A stretch of 64,000 nt of DNA from Chamaelirium japonicum (taxonomy: Eukaryota > Streptophyta > Magnoliopsida > Liliales > Melanthiaceae), in NCBI GenBank assembly GCA_947650365.1, contig OX393551.1, positions 63,470,644 to 63,534,643 of the forward strand, in the 5' to 3' direction. The notes beneath the pieces are model-generated. The model was not told where the DNA came from. It worked only from the letters and a program-made list of their open reading frames with translations, and did no database searches. Below, piece after piece: positions 48,464 through 64,000 of the stretch. Both the position numbers and the translations under genes were made by a program. Position 1 is the stretch's first letter. Every line of letters starts with the position of its first letter.

Positions 48464-49302
48464 CAAGGTAAAATTTTTTTGAGAAATTTAATGAAATATT
48501 ATAAAATATCTTGGTTTTCTCAGACCTCGGTACGAAATTCTTATTGTGATATCGAACGGAATTGAAGTCACGATAATATCATGATATTTCGCACGATATA
48601 TTTGTCGGCACAAAATATCACGATTTATCGTGCCAAAACACGCTGATTCATATCAATTTTCTAAAAATTTTGAGATAATTCAAAAAAATTTGAGATTTTA
48701 GCTCCGAAATATTGGGACTGATAGGTTATAAAAGGTGACTAGGGGTTTTGCTCTTAGTAACTTAATTATATTTAATAATATTTAATTAAATATCATCTTA
48801 CTTAAATTTTATTTTCTCTATTTATTTTAAGTTAATATATATATATATATAAATAAGCAAATATCTGCTATTTGATTTTAATAAAAATATCAAAAAAATT
48901 AAAACCAAGTGAATCAAAAAGTATACTTTCAGTTTTAGAAGGAAAAAATAGTTTTTTGGTTTTTCATAAAATTTGTATATTGAGAAAAGTGGTTAAATCA
49001 ACTCATTTTTAGCTCAAAAATATACAAGAATGCACAAGACTCACAAACTCAAATGCAGAATACATATTTTGTGAAACTCTACACCCGTAGATAGGGTACA
49101 AATATTTTTTGAGTGTTCCAAACTGTGTATATATACTTGGTTTATAACTATACAGAGATTCACCAAAAAATATCATTAAAAAATAAGTATTTCTATCATT
49201 TCTATAAAGTCACAATATTTCTACACTGTCGAAATATTTTCATAAAATATTTCCATATCCAGAAGGTCGAAATATTGATCGAAATAAAAACTTCGAACCT
49301 TG
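48464..49302. mobile_element. Element E copy 5
   Basis: 839 bp, starts CAAGGTAAAATTTTTTT and ends CGAACCTTG; flanks 'gctaggac' and 'gcaataag' are decayed TSDs. A short (TA) expansion lies near 48833-48850. No hAT MITE; the empty site is near 49025. Confidence 0.75.
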
Positions 49303-52300
49303 GCAATAAGGGGTCCTACTATTGTGGGATCATTATTCAAGTAGTAGATTACGAGAGGAGTCCGAATAGGGCCGACTCTTGTTGACGAGGTCGTCTACTT
49401 TAAAAGGGGTACATCCATGTATGGCCCGTATCAATTAATAAAGTTGATAAAATTATAAGAAGTACTTTTATATATAAAATAGTGTGAATTTAACACCCAC
49501 TTCTATATGGCTAAAATATAAAGAGTATCCTAGCTTGGAGGGATCCTACTTTTGTGGGATCCTTATTTATGTAGTAGATAATATAGGAGTTCAGGTGGGG
49601 CCCACTCAAATTGATAAGGTCGACTATATTATAGAAGGATACATCGTTGTGTCAAATTGGTAACTTTAATGCCCGTATCTGTATGGCCAAAATATAAAGA
49701 ATTTCATAGCTATGAGAGGTTTCATTATTATAAGATCCTTATTCATATATTAGATTAAGAGAACAGTCTAAATAGGGCCCACTCCAAATGACAAGGTCGA
49801 CTAAATTATAAAGGGTACATCTATATGTTAAAATTGTGACTTTAGTATCCGTATTTGTGTGACCAAAATATAAAGAGTACACAGTTAAGTGGGTACCCAC
49901 TATTATGATATCCTTATTCATGTAGTAGATTTTGAAAGAAGTCCAACTGGGCACACTTTAATTGACAAGGTCGATTACATTATACAGTATACATCTATGT
50001 GTCAAAGAGGTAACTTTAACAACCACATCTGTATTGCCAAAATATAAAGTCTCATAGATAGGTGGGGTCTCACTATTACGAGATATTTATTCATATAGTA
50101 GATTATAATAAGAATCTAAGTAGGGCCCATACCAGTTGACAAGGTCAACGATTATAGGGGATACATCTATGTGTCAAAAGGGTGACTTTAACACTCACAT
50201 ATATATGGGCAAAATACAAAAAGTCCCATAACTAGGTAGGGTCCCACTATTGTGGGATTCTGATTTATGTAGTAGATTATATAAAAAGTCCAAGTGGGGC
50301 TGATTCTAGTTAACCAGGGCGATAACATTATAAGGGGGTACTTCTTAGTGTCAAAAGGGTGACATTAACATCCGCATCTGTATGGCCTAAATATAAAGTC
50401 CAACAGCTATGAGGATCCCACTATTGTAGATCTTTATTCATATGGGGCCCACTCAAGTTGACAATATATCGACTATATTATAGGGGTTACATCTATACGT
50501 TAAATGGGTGACATTAACACTAGTATCTAGGTGGCCAAAATATAAAAATTCCTATAGCTAGGAGAGGTCCCCATTATTAAGGGATACTTATTCATATAAT
50601 AGATTACGAAAGGAGTCGAATTATGTCCAACTCTAGTTGATAGGGTCGACTATATTATAGTTGGGTACATAAATGTATCAAAAGGGTAACTTTAATACCT
50701 ATATCTGTCTAGCCAAAATATAAAGAATCCTAAAGTTATGTAGGGTTCCACTATTGGGGGATCCTTATTCATATAGTAGATTACGAAAGGAGTCCAAGTA
50801 GAACCCACTCAAGTTGACATGGTTGACTACCTTATTGGGGGTACTTCTATGTGTCAAATGAGTAACTTTAATACCCGTGATTGTGTGGCCAAAATATAAA
50901 GTCATATAGCTTGGATGGGTCTTACTATTATAAGATCTTTATTTATATTCGAGATTAAGAGAGGAGTCTAAATGGGTCCCACTCCAGTGTACAAGGTCTA
51001 CTATATTATAAGGAGTACATCTATATGTCATAGGGGTGACTTTAACACTAGTACTTATTTTTCCGAACTATAGAATCACATAGATAGGAAGGTAACTACT
51101 ATTATAGGATCCTTATTCATATATTAGATTATGAGAGGAGTTCAAGTTGAGCCCATTTAAGTTGATAAAGTCGACTATATCATAGGGGGTATATCTTTGT
51201 GTCAAAGGGGTAACTTTAACACCCGTATCTGTGTGGCTAGAATATAAATAGTCTCATATCCAGGAGAGTACTATTTTTGGATCCTTATTCATATAGTAGA
51301 TTACAATAGTAGTATAAGTGGGGCCCCCTCTAATTTACAAGGATGAGTATATTATAGCGGGTACATCTATATGGCAAAGGGGTAACTTTAATACCCATAT
51401 CTATGTGGCCGAAATATAAAGAGTCCCATAGCTAGTATATGTTCTAATATTTTGCAATCCTTATTCATGTAGTAGATTACGAAAGAAGTCCAAGTGGGGC
51501 CCACTCTAGTTAATATAGTCTATATTATTTAAAGGGGGTAAATCTTTGAGTCAAAGTGGTGACTTTAATACCTGTATCTGTGTTGAAAAATATAAAGAGT
51601 CACATTGCTAGGAGGTCCACTCTATTATGGGATCCTTATTCATATTGTAGATAACGAGAGGATTCCAAGTGGAACCTACTCAAATTGACATCGACTCTAT
51701 TATAGGTAATACATCTATATCTCCAAAGGAGGACATTAACTCCTATATCTGTTTGGCCAAAATATAAAGAGTCTTATAGCTAGGAGGGGTCTCATTATTG
51801 TGGGATCCTTATTCATATAATACATTATGAAAGGAGTCCAAATAGGTCCCATTACATTATGGAGGGTCTATCTATGTATCAAAGGGTCAACTTTAACACT
51901 AGTATCTATGTGGCCAAAATATAAATAGTCTTATAGCTAAAAGGGGTCCTATTATTGTGGAATCCTTAAGCATACAGTAGATTACAAGAGGAGTCCGAGT
52001 GGGTCCCACTCCAGTTCATATGATCGACTATATTATTGGAGAGTACAGCTATGTGTCAAAGGGGTCACTTTAATATCCGTATCTGTATGACCAAAATATA
52101 AAGTTCCATAACCAGAAGAGGCCCCACTATTGTGGGATCCTTAATCATATAGTAGATTACAAGAGGAGTCCAAGTGGGTCCCACTTCAGTTGATATAATC
52201 TACTATATTATAGATAGGTATATCTATATGTCAAAAGGGTGACTTTTATATAATAAATTATAAGAAGAGTCCAAGTGGGGCCCGCTATAGTTGATAAGAT

Positions 52301-52396
52301 CAACTATATTATAGGGGGGTACGTCTTTGTGTCAAACGTGTGACTTTAACACCCATATCTGTATGGCCAAAATATAAAGAGTCTCATAGCTATAAG
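49303..52396. repeat. Satellite array, block 8 (first 3.93 kb subunit of the second A unit)
   Basis: Monomer order matches 3211-6313, including the shortened monomer near 50440 and the truncated junction monomer near 52243 ('gtgacttttatataataaatt'), the counterpart of the one at 6157. Confidence 0.9.
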
Positions 52397-53225
52397 CAAG
52401 GTACAAAATCTCGATAAATTTTGCAAAATATTATGAAATATCTCGGTTTTCTCAGACCTCGACATGAAATTCCTATTCCGAAATCGAACAGAATGGAAGC
52501 CACGATAATATCACCATATTTTGCACGATATATTTGTCGGCACAAAATATCGCGATTTATCATGCCAAAACACGTTGATTTACATCAATTTTCTAGAAAT
52601 TTTGAGATATTTTAAAAAAATTTAAGATTTTAGCTCCGAAATATTGCGACTAACTAGTTATAAAAGGGGACTAGGGGTTTTGCTCTCGACAACTTATTTA
52701 TATATAATAATATTTAATTAAATATTTTTTTACTTAACTTTTATTTTCTTTATTTACTTTAAGTTAATTTATATAAATAAGCAAGTACACCCCATTTGAT
52801 TTCAATAAAAATATCAAAAAAATAAAAAACCAAGTGAATCAAAAGGTATACTTTCAATTTTAGAACAAAAAAATAGTTTTTTGGTTTTTTATAAAATTTG
52901 TATGTGGAGAAAAGTTGTTAAATCAACGCATTTTTAACTCAAAACTACACAAGAATACATAAAACTCACAAACTCAAATGCAGGATATGTGCTTTGTGAA
53001 GCTCTATACCCGTAGATATGGTACAAATATTATCTGAGTATTCTAAATTGTGTATATATACTTGGTTTATTACAATGCAGAGATTCACTGAAAAATTTTA
53101 CTAAAAAATAGCATTTCCATTATTTTTATAAAGTCATAAATTTCCACCATGTCGAAATATTTTCACAAAATATTTTCATATCCAGAGGGTCAAAATATTG
53201 ACCGAAATAAAAATTTTAAACCTTG
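52397..53225. mobile_element. Element E copy 6
   Basis: 829 bp, 3933 bp after copy 5, the same spacing as copies 1 and 2. Starts CAAGGTACAAAATCTC and ends AAACCTTG. No hAT MITE. Confidence 0.77.
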
Positions 53226-56200
53226 GCTATGAGGGGTCCTACTATTGTGGGATCATTATCATGTAGTAGATTATGAGAGGAGTCAGAATAGGGCTGACTC
53301 TAGTTAACGAGGTCGTCTACTTTAAAGTTGGTACATCCAAGTAGGGCCCGCTCTAGTTGATAAGGTCAATTAAATTATAGGGGGTATATCTATATATAAA
53401 ATAGTGTGAATTTAACACCCACTTTTGTGTAGCTAAAATATAAAGTGTCTCCTAGCTTGGTGGGGTCTTACTTTTGTGGGATCCTTATTCATCTAGTAGA
53501 TAACTAGAGGAGTTCAGGCAGGGCCCACTCAAATTGATAAGGTTGACAATATTATAGGGGGGTATACCTTTGTGTCAAATTGGTGACTTTAATACCTGCA
53601 TCAGTGTGGCCAAAATTTAAAGAATTCCATAGTTATGAGAGGTTTCATTATTATGGGATCTTATTCATATATTAGATTACAAAAGGAGTCCAAATAGGGC
53701 CCACGCTAAATGATAAGGTCGACTAAATTATAGAGGGTATATTTATGTGTCAAAGGGGTGACTTTAGTATTCGTATTTGTGTGGCCAAAATATAAAGAGT
53801 CCCACAGTTAAGTGGGTACCCAATATTATGATATCCTTATTCATATAGTAGATTATGAAAGGAGTCCAACTAGGTCCACTTCAATTGACAAGGTCGACTA
53901 CATTATATAGTGTACATCTATGTGTCAAAGGGGTAACTTTAATAACCATATATGTATGGCCAAAATATAAAGAGTTTCATAGCTAGGTGGGGTCTCACTA
54001 TTGCGATATATTTATTCATATAGTAGATTATAAGAAGAGTCCAAGTAGGGCCCACTCCGGTTGACCAAGTCGACGATTATAGGGGGGTTCATCTATGGTG
54101 ACTTTATCACTCACAATAGTGTGGGTAAAATATAAAAAGGCACATAACAAAGTAGGATCCCACTATTGCGGAATTCTGATTTATATAGTAAATTATATGA
54201 GAAGTCCAAGTGGGGCCGATTCTAGTTAACTAGGGCAACAACAGTATAAGGGGGTACTTCTTAGGGTTAAAAGGGTGACATTAACATCCGTATCTGTATG
54301 GCCCAAATATAAAGTCCAATATATATCTATGAGGGGTCCCACTATTGTAGGATCCTTATTCATATAAGGCCCACTCAAGTTGATAATATCGACTACATTA
54401 TAGAGGTTACATCTATATGTTAAATGGGTGAAATTAATACTAGTATCTGGGTATCCAAAATATAAAAAGTCATATAGCTATGAGAGATCCCCATTATTAT
54501 GGGATACTTATTCATATAACAGATTATGAAAGGAGTCCAATTATGTCAAACTCTAGTTGACAAGGTCGACTATATTATAGTGGGTTACATCAATGTATCA
54601 AAGGGGTAACTTTAACACCTGTATATATGTGGCAAAAATATAAAGAATCCTATAGGTATGTAGGGTCCCACTATTGTGGGATCCTTATACATGTAGTAGA
54701 TTACGAGAGGAGTCCAAGTAGAACCCACTCTAGTTGACAAGGTTTAACTACCTTATAGGGGGTACTTCTATGTGTCAAATGAGTGACTTTAATACCCATA
54801 ATTGTGTGGCCAAAATATAAAGTCTGATAGTTAGGACGGGTCTTACTATTGTGAGATCTTTATTTATATTCTAGATTACGAGAAGAGTCCAAATGGGGCC
54901 CACTCCAGTATACAAGGTCTACTATATTATAAGGGGTACATCTATATGTCAAATGGGTGACTTTAACACCCGTATTTATTTTTCCAAAATATAGAGTTAC
55001 ATAGCTAGGAAGGGTCCTACTATTATGGATCCTTATTCATATATTAGATTACGAGAGAAGTTCAAGTGGAGCCCATTTAAGTTGATAAAGTCGATTATAT
55101 CATAAGGGGTTTATCTTTGTATAAAAGAGGTGACTTTAACACCTGTATATGTTTGGCCATAATATAAATAGTCTCATATCTAGGAGGGTACTATTTTTGA
55201 ATCCTGATTCATATTGTAGATTATAAAAATAGTACAAGTGGGACCCACTTTAATTTACAAGGATGACTATATTATAGAGGGTACATCTATATAGCAAAGG
55301 GGTAACTTTAACACCCGTATCTGTATAGCCGAAATATAAAGAGCCCCATAGCTAGTAGAGGTTCTAATATTTTATGATTCTTATTTATGTAGTAGATTAT
55401 GAAAGGAGTCCAAATGGGGCCCACTCCAGTTAATATGGTCGACTATATTTAAGGGGGGTAAATCTTTGAGTCAAAGTGGTGACTTTAATACCCGTATCTG
55501 TGTTAAAAAATATAAAGAGTCTTATTGCTAGGAGGTCCTCTCTATTATGGGATCCTTATTCATATTGTAGATTACGAGAGGATTTCAAATAGGGCCTACT
55601 CTAGTTGACATATCGACTCTATTATAGGTAGTACATCTAAGTCTCCAAGAGGTGACTTTAATTCCAATATCTGTGTGGCCAAAATATAAAAGTCTCATAG
55701 CTAGAAGGTGTCTCATTGTTGTGGGATCCTTATTCATACAATAGATTATGAAAGGAGTCCAAATAAGTCATATTACATTATAGGGGGTATATCTATGTAT
55801 TATAGGAGTAACTTTAACATCCGCATCTGTGTGGCCAAAATATAAAGAGTCTCATAGCTAGAAAGGGTCCTATTATTGTGGGATCCTTAATTTTATAGTA
55901 GATTACGAGAGGAGTCCAAGTACGTCCCACTCCAGTTCATATGATCGACTATATATAGGGGAGTACAATTATATATCAAAGGGGTAATTTTAATACCCGT
56001 ATCTGTATGACCAACATATAGAGTCCCATAGCTAAGAGAGGCCCTACTATTATGGGATCCTTAATCCTATAGTAGATTACGAGAGGAGTCCAAGTGGGTC
56101 CTACTTTAGTTGATATGATCTACTATATTATAGGTGGGTATATCTATTTGTCAAAAGGTCCGCATCTGTGTGGCAAAAATATAAAGAGTCACACAGCTAG

Positions 56201-59200
56201 GAGGGTTCCTACTATTGTGGAATCCTTTTTCATATAGTAGATTACGAGAGGAGTTCAAATGAGGTTCACTATAGTTGATAAGGTCGACTACAGTAAAGAG
56301 GGTATATTTATATATCAAATAGGTGACTTTAACACTCATATCTGTGTAGCAAAAATATAAAGGTTCTTATAGCTTGGAGTGGCCCCACTAGTATAGAATC
56401 CTTATTTATATAGTAGATTACAAAAGGTGCCTAAGTGGGGCCCTCTTCAGTTAATAATGCCAACTATATTATAGGGGCCAGTACATCTATATGTCAAATT
56501 GTGACTTTAACACCTGCATCTTTGTGGTTAAAATATAAAATATCCCATATTTAGGTAGAGTACTACTATTATTGGATCCTTATTTATATAGTAGATTACA
56601 AGAGGACTCCAATTAGAGGCCCACTCTAGTTAACAACTCGCCTATGTAATAAGGGGTACATCTATGTGTCAAAAAAAGGGTGACTTTAACATCCGTATAT
56701 GTCTAAAATATAAAGAGTCTCATATCTAGAAGGGATGCCACTATTATGGTATCCTTATTCATGTAGTAGATTATGAGAGGAGTCCAAGTAAGGCCCATTC
56801 TAGTTGACAATGTCGACTACATTATAGGGGGGAAATATCTATGTGTCAAAGGGATGATTTTAACACCTGCATCTAAGAGGCCAAAATATAAAGTCTTATA
56901 GCTAGAAGAAGTCCCACTATCATGGTATCCATATTCATGTAGTAGATTACGAGAGGAGTTAATATGGGTCCCACTCCAGTTGACAAAGTCGACTATATTA
57001 AAAGGGGGTAATTTAAATACCTGAATTTGTGTAACAAAAATTTAAAAAGTCTCATAACTAGGAGGTATCCCACTATTATGAGATCCTTAATAGTATAGAA
57101 GATTACAAGAGTAGTCCAAATGGGGGTCACTTTAATAGACAAGGTCGACAATATTATAGGGGTGTATATCTATGTGCTAAACATATGACTTTAACACCCG
57201 CATCTGTGTGGCCGGCTATAATATAAAGAGTCCTATAGGTAAGAGGCATCCCATTATTATTAGATCTTTATTTATGTAATATATTATAAGAGAAGTTCAA
57301 GTGGGGCCACTCAAGTTTATAAACTCAACTATATTATAGGTGGGTACATCTATGTGTCAAAAAGATAACTTCAACACCCATATCTAAATGGCCAAAATAT
57401 AAAGAGTACCATAGTTAAGACAAGCCCCACTATTATTGGATCCTTATTCATATAGTAGATTACGAATGAAGGCAAAGTAAGGCCCACAAAGGAGTACATC
57501 AATATATAATAGAATACAAATTGAGTCAAAGTGGGGCCCATAAGTGTGGCAAAATATAAAGTGACCTATAGGTAGAAAGGATTCCACTATTGTGGGGTTC
57601 TTATTCATATAGTAGATTACGAGATGTATCGAAGTGGGGCCACTCCATTCGACTATATTATAGCGGGAAACATCTGTGTCAAATGGGTAACTTTAATACT
57701 CATATCTATATAGCAAAAATATAAAAAGTCATATACCTAGGAAGGGTCCTAATAATGTGGGATCCTTATTCATATAGTAGATTACAAAAGGAGTCCAAGT
57801 GGGGCCTAATCCAGTTGAGAAAGTCGATTATATTAAATAAGGTACATCTATGTGTCAAAGGGGTGACTTTAACACCCGTATTTGTGTGCCCAAAAAATAA
57901 AGAGTCCTATTGATAGAAGGGGTCCTACTATTAAGGGATCCTTATTCATATAGTAGATTACGAGAGGAGTGCAAGTGGGGCCACTCCAGTTGACAAGATC
58001 AGCTATATTACAGGAGGGAACATCCATATATCAAAGGGGTGACTTTAACGGCCGTATCCGTGTAGCTAAAATATAAAGTCTCATAATTAGAAAAGGTCTG
58101 ACTATTGTGGGATCCATATTCATGTAGCATATTACGAGAGGAGTCCAAGTGAGGCCTACTCCTATTGACAATGATGACTATATTATAGGAGGTATATCTA
58201 TATGGCAAAGGAGGACTTTAACACCCACATCTGTGTAGCCAAAATATGAAGAATCCTATAGCTAGAAGAGATGTCACTATTGTGGAATCCTTATTCATAT
58301 AGTAGATTACGAAAGGAGTCTAATTAGGGCCACTCTAGTTGACAAGTACGATAACATTATAGGGGGTACATCTATATATCAAAGGGGTGACTTTAACACC
58401 TGTATCTGTATGGCCAAAATATAACGAGTCTCATTTCTATGAGGGGTCACACTACTATAGTATCCTTACTCATGTAGTAGATTACGAGAGGAGTCCAAGT
58501 GGGGCCTATTTTAAGTAACAGGTCGACTGTACATTATTGGGGGTATATCTATGTCTCAAAGAGGTAACTTTAATACCCGTATTTGTATGACCAAAATATA
58601 AAGAGTCTCATAACTAGGAGGGGTCCTACTATTATGGGATCCTTATTCATGTAGATTATGCAAGGAGTCCAAATAGGTCCCACTACATTATAGGGGAGGT
58701 ACATTTATATCTCAAATTGATAACTTTAACATCAATATCTATATCGTCAAAATGTAAAAAGTCTCATAGCTAGGTGGGATCCTACTATTATGGGATCCTT
58801 TTTCATGTAGTAGATTACAAGAGGAGTCCAAGTATGGCTCATTCTAGTTGGTAAGTTTGACTATATTATAGGGGAGTACATCTATGTGTCAAAGAGGTGA
58901 CTTTAACACCCGTATCGATATAACCAAAATATAAGGTCTCATAACTAGGAGGGGTCTCACTATTGTGGGATTCTTAATTATATAGTAGCTTATAAGAGGA
59001 GTCCAAGTGGGTCCCACTCCAGTTGATATGATCTACTATATTATAACTGGGTACATCTATGTGTCAAAAGGGTGACTTTAAAACCCACATCTGTGTAGTG
59101 AAACTATAAAGAGTCACATAGTTAGGAGAGTTCCTTCTATTTTAGGATCCTTATTAATATAGTAGATTACGAAAGGAGTCCAAATGGGGTTCACTTTAGT

Positions 59201-61486
59201 TGACAATGTTGACTACAGTAAAAGAGGGTATATTGATATATAAAAGGGGTGACTTTAATACATATATATATTGCAAAAATATAAAAGGTTCCATAGCTAG
59301 AATAGGTCCTACTATTATGAGATCTTTATTTATATAGTAGATAATAAGAGGAGTCCAAGTGGGGCCCACTCTAGTTGATAATTTGGACTATTTATAGGGG
59401 TACATCTATATGTATAAAGGGGTAACTTTGACATGCATATATATGCGACCAAAATATAAAGATTTTTATAGTTAGGATAGATTCCACTATTATAGAATCC
59501 TTATTCATATAGTAGTGTCCAAGTGGGGCTTAGTCCAGTTGACAAGGTCGACTATATTATAAGGGGGTACATCATAGTGTCAATGGGGTGACTTTAACCT
59601 CCGTATCTATGTGGCCAAAATATAAAGAGTTTCAGAGCTAGGAGGGACGCATTTATTATGGGATCCTAATTCATATATTAGATTATAAGAGGAGTCAAGT
59701 GGGCCCTAATCTAGTTGACAAGGTCCACTAAATTATATGGGATACATCTATATAACAAATGGGTGATTTTAACACCTATGTCTGTGTGGCCAAAATATAA
59801 AGAGTCTCATAGCTATAAGGGGTCCTACTACTGTGGGATTCTTATTCATGTACTAGATTATGAAAGGAGCCCAAGTGGGGCCTATTCCAGCTATCAAGGT
59901 CGTCTAAATAATAGGGGGTACATCTTTGTGTCAAAGGAAAAACTTTAACACCCGCATCTATATAGCCATAATATAAATATTTCCATATCTAGGTGGTGTC
60001 CTACTATTGTAGGATCTTTATTTATATAGTAGATTATGAGAAGAGTCTAAGTGGGGCCCACTATGGTTGACAAGGTCGACAGAATTATTAAGGGGTATAT
60101 CAATGTGTCAAAGGGATAACTCAACACCAGCATCTATGTGAGCAAAGGATAAAAAGTTTTAAAACGAGGTGGGGTCCTAGTATTATGGGATTCTTATTCA
60201 TATAGAAGACTACGTGGAGGGTCCAAGTGGGGTCCACTGTAGTTAACAAGGTCGACTATATTATAAAGGGTACATCTTTGTGTCAAAGAGGTGACTTTAA
60301 TACCCCTATATATATGGCCCAAATATAAAGAGTCACATAGCTAGGAGGGGTCTGACTATTATGGGCTCCTTATTGAAGTTATAGATTACAAAATGAGTCA
60401 TAGTATCCCACTCTAGTTAAAAATGCCGACTACATTAACACCCGTATACGTGTGTCTTATAGAAATAGATTATTAGAGGAGTCCAAGTGAAGGCCACTCT
60501 AGATGACAAAGTCGACTACTTATAGGGGCTATATCTATTTATAAAAAGGGGTAACTTTGACACCCATATATGTATGGCCAAAATATAAATAGTATCATAG
60601 CTAGGAGGTGTTCCACTTTTATGGGATCCTTATTTATATATTAGATTACGAAAGTAGTCCAAGTGAGGCCCTCTCTAATTACTCAAGACCACTACATTAT
60701 AAGAGGTATATTTATATATCAAAGGGGTAAATTTAACAACCGTATCTATCTAGCCAAAATATAAAGGGTCACATAGGTAGGTGGGGTCCTACTATTATAG
60801 GATCCTTATTCATATAGTAGATTACGAAAGAAGTCCATGCAGAGCCCACTACAGTTGACAAGGTCGACAATATTATAGAGGGTAAATCTATGTATCAAAT
60901 TAATGACTTTAATACCAATATATATGTAGCCAAAATATAAATTCCTACAGCTAGGATGGGTCTTACTATTGTGGGATCTTAATTTATATAGTAGATTACA
61001 ATAGGAGTCAAAGTAGAGCCCACTCTAGTTGACAAAGTCAACTATATTATAGGAGATATATCTATGTATCAAATGGGTGACTTTAACACCCGTATCAGTG
61101 TGGCCAAAATATAAATAGTCCTATAGTTAGGAGAAATCCCACTATTAGGGAATTCTTAATAATATAGTAGACTACGAAAGAAGTCCAACTCGGTCCCACT
61201 CTGGTTGACAAGGTTGATTGTATTATAGGGGGTACATTTATGTGTCAAAAGGGTAACTTTAACTCCTGTATCAATGTGACCAAAATATAAAGAGTCCCAC
61301 AGGTAGGAAGGATCCTACAATTATGAAATTCTTAATTACAAAGTAGATTTTTAGAAGAGTCCAAGTGGGGCACACTCCAATTGATAAGATCAACTATATT
61401 ATAGGGGGGTACGTCTATGTGTCAAAAGGATGACTTTAATACCCATATCTATATGGCCAAAATATAAAGAGTCTCATAGCTATGAA
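53226..61486. repeat. Satellite array, block 9
   Basis: The longest uninterrupted satellite stretch, about 8.3 kb or 47 monomers, uninterrupted by any LTR element. It is collinear with the 7143-12058 / 22104-22702 / 24834-27628 pieces once the two LTR insertions are removed, and so shows the pre-insertion arrangement. Landmarks: partial duplication near 57455-57545, 'gagcaaaggata' near 60131, 'gtgtcttatagaaa' near 60450. Confidence 0.92.
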
Positions 61487-62251
61487 CAAGGTACAAAATC
61501 TCAAGAATTATCATGAAATATTATAAAATATCTCGGTTTTCTTAGACCTCGGCATGAAATTCCTGTTGCGATATCGAACGGAATAAAAATCACGCTAATA
61601 TCGTGATATTTTGCACGATATATTTGTCAGCACAAAATATCGAGATTTATCGTGCCAAAACATGTTGATTCATATCAATTTACTGAAAATTTTGAGATAT
61701 TTCGGAAAATTTTAAGAAATTTTAAGATTTTAGCTCCGAAATATTGGGACTGACTGGTTATAAAAGATGACTAGGGGTTTTATTCTCAGCAGCTTATTTA
61801 TATATAATAATATTTAATTAAATATTGTCTTATTTAACTTTTATTTTCTTTATTTACTTTAAGTTATTATATATAAATAAGCAAATACCCCCCATTTGAT
61901 TTCAATAAAAATATCAAAAAAATCAAAAACCAAATGAATCAAAAAGTGTACTTTCAGTTTTAGTAGAAAAAAATAGATTTTTTGTTTTTCAAAAAATTTG
62001 TATATTGAGAAAAGTGGTTAAATCAACTCATTTTTCGCTCAAGACTGCACAAGACTAGGGGTACAACTTGGGTCGGGTAAAACCAAGAACCGATCCAACC
62101 TGACCTAAATGGGTCAAGTTGGTTCTAGTATGTTGATTAAATGGGTTGATTCAGTTCTAAGTTTTGTGGACCTGACTAAATACGGGTTGGTTCTGGGTTG
62201 AGGCTCGGGTAGACCCGACCCAACCCGAGAACCGAACTCATATATATTAGT

Positions 62252-62253
<2 letters not shown>
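61487..62253. mobile_element. Element E copy 7, left part only, carrying a hAT MITE
   Basis: Starts CAAGGTACAAAATCTC after 'gctatgaa' and is collinear with the other copies until the MITE at 62056. The right half of E is not in the window, because the nested insertions push it beyond the end or it has been lost. Confidence 0.77.
62056..62253. mobile_element. hAT-type MITE in E copy 7, left part
   Basis: TAGGGGTACAACTTGGGTCGGG after TSD copy CACAAGAC (62048-62055), at the same position in E as the MITEs at 28108 and 33253. It breaks off at 'tattagtccatatatata', exactly where the other MITEs have a short native TA run. Confidence 0.88.

Positions 62254-62341
<88 letters not shown>
62254..62341. 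repeat. (TA)n microsatellite
   Basis: About 44 TA units, grown from the short TA run native to the hAT MITE. It forms the left flank of the foldback element. Tyr-Ile repeat ORFs here are artefacts. Confidence 0.95.

Positions 62342-64000
<1,659 letters not shown>

Overview
The window is repeat DNA from a plant nuclear genome, almost certainly an angiosperm. The evidence is a Ty1-copia element primed by initiator tRNA-Met, a gag-only Ty3-gypsy element of the Tat type, hAT-type MITEs, and a 170-180 bp satellite. I see no host protein gene, rRNA gene, tRNA gene or CRISPR array. The locus reads as satellite heterochromatin, either pericentromeric or an interstitial/subtelomeric block. The sequence alone cannot say which.

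Background. About 35 kb, roughly 200 monomers, is a diverged tandem satellite with a monomer near 178 bp. Most monomers carry the core GGGATCCTTATTCATATAG and a GGTCGACTA segment. The array is hierarchical. An 830 bp TIR element (called E here) sits at the same monomer phase in seven places. E copies lie 3.93 kb apart in two blocks (2381/6314 and 48464/52397). Landmark monomers recur at 1050, 26341, 31347, 47146 and 60131. After subtracting the LTR insertions these give about 13.1 kb, then 5.0 + 7.9 kb, then 13.0 kb. Blocks whose E copies lack a hAT MITE (A type) alternate with blocks that have it (B type), so the largest period is about 26 kb.

Insertions, left to right. A complete but decayed Ty1-copia element in minus orientation lies at 12059-22103, with 2.15-2.19 kb LTRs. 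It has three in-frame stops, one frameshift, a PBS and a PPT. A solo LTR of a related family follows at 22703-24833 with a perfect 5 bp TSD. A very young non-autonomous gypsy element (TR-GAG) lies at 35683-43611. Its two 880 bp LTRs differ at only about four positions. It has a Tat-like gag broken by one stop, a remnant resembling the integrase C-terminus directly after gag, and about 4 kb of non-coding interior rich in palindromic tandem repeats. The right edge is a nest: satellite, then E, then a hAT MITE, then a (TA)n tract, then a 741 bp foldback element at 62342-63082. A related foldback arm starts at 63223 and runs off the window.

How the parts relate. E entered one ancestral satellite monomer and the hAT MITE later entered one lineage of E. 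Satellite amplification and unequal crossing-over then copied both. The LTR elements are later single insertions. No coding sequence in the window is predicted to yield a full functional product without repair.
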